Shown here one piece after another: positions 5,563 through 5,729 of a stretch of 5,729 nt of DNA. A model generated the notes under the pieces. That model saw only the letters and a list, made by a program, of their open reading frames with translations. It did not search any database and was not told where the DNA came from. The position numbers and the translations under genes are program-made. Position 1 is the first letter of the stretch, and each line of letters opens with the position of its first letter. Source of the DNA: CAYLMG01 sp964568365 (GTDB lineage Bacteria > Planctomycetota > Phycisphaerae > Sedimentisphaerales > Anaerobacaceae). The stretch spans positions 1 through 5,729 of the forward strand of contig CAZMQF010000160.1 in assembly GCA_964568365.1 (NCBI GenBank). Direction: 5' to 3'.

Positions 5563-5729
5563 CTAAGATTTTGCCAAAACCTTTTTTTTAGAACTATCAA
5601 TACCTTCCGAGCCCTCGGTAAGAACCTTATTCATCTTCACAGGATTTGTTGACCTCGCGATGGCTTCCTCTCTGTCTATGTAGCCCTTGAAGAAGAGCGT
5701 AGCTATGCTATGATCCATAGATTGCATAC
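5563..5729 (-). CDS. pilT: PilT-type ATPase, C-terminal fragment (cut by window edge)
   Basis: The last 54 codons and a TAG stop (5563-5565) of a gene that continues beyond the right edge. The first base pair of the fragment (5728-5729) is part of a split codon. The readable peptide begins MQSMDHSIATLFFKGYIDRE and continues EAIARSTNPVKMNKVL. This matches the C-terminal helical end of PilT/PilU retraction ATPases, where a GMQTxDQxLxxL..G.I..EEA...ASNP pattern is typical; GspE/PilB-type assembly ATPases end differently. The final stretch is a polar, lysine-rich tail (GIDSSKKKVLAKS). The ATPase would act at the cytoplasmic face of the membrane on the PilC platform encoded just downstream. Nucleotide-binding motifs are outside the window, so PilT versus PilU and the start cannot be judged. 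Spacing to the next gene suggests one transcript. Confidence 0.8.
   Translation of the reverse strand, partial: MQSMDHSIATLFFKGYIDREEAIARSTNPVKMNKVLTEGSEGIDSSKKKVLAKS

Overview
All genes in this window lie on the minus strand, so transcription runs from high to low coordinates. The gene content suggests a bacterium with a type IV pilus or related secretion apparatus that makes lysine and diaminopimelate by the LL-diaminopimelate aminotransferase (DapL) route. A DapL gene, a FolK protein fused to a deoxynucleoside kinase, moderate base composition and AAA-rich lysine codons fit a Planctomycetota (Phycisphaerae-like) or other PVC-group or uncultivated lineage. That placement is inference from gene content. 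No rRNA or marker gene is present to prove it.

Right-hand region (about 5729 to 3465): a type IV pilus / type II secretion-like cluster. In transcription order it holds the C-terminal end of a PilT-type ATPase, cut by the window edge; a PilC/GspF-type inner-membrane platform protein; and two proteins with prepilin N-termini, one PilV/GspI-like and one PilW/GspJ-like. Gaps between these genes are 50, 25 and 4 bases, so they probably form one transcript that begins outside the window.

Middle (3464 to 3238): a 227-base intergenic region that separates the two gene groups. It contains a nested palindrome that may terminate pilin transcription, three degenerate tandem octamers, and a near-consensus sigma-70 type promoter (TTGACT, 17 bases, TAAAAT) facing the next genes.

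Left-hand region (3237 to 20): a tight three-gene biosynthetic operon, dapL, then a folK-deoxynucleoside kinase fusion, then panC, with gaps of 2 and 3 bases. It links diaminopimelate/lysine, folate plus deoxynucleotide salvage, and pantothenate/CoA synthesis. A second possible promoter overlaps the 3' end of panC and would serve a gene beyond the window.

I see no CRISPR array, tRNA, rRNA, insertion sequence or clear defence system. The most notable items are the bifunctional folate/deoxynucleoside kinase, the structured spacer between the operons, and the unusual alanine at the processing site of one prepilin.
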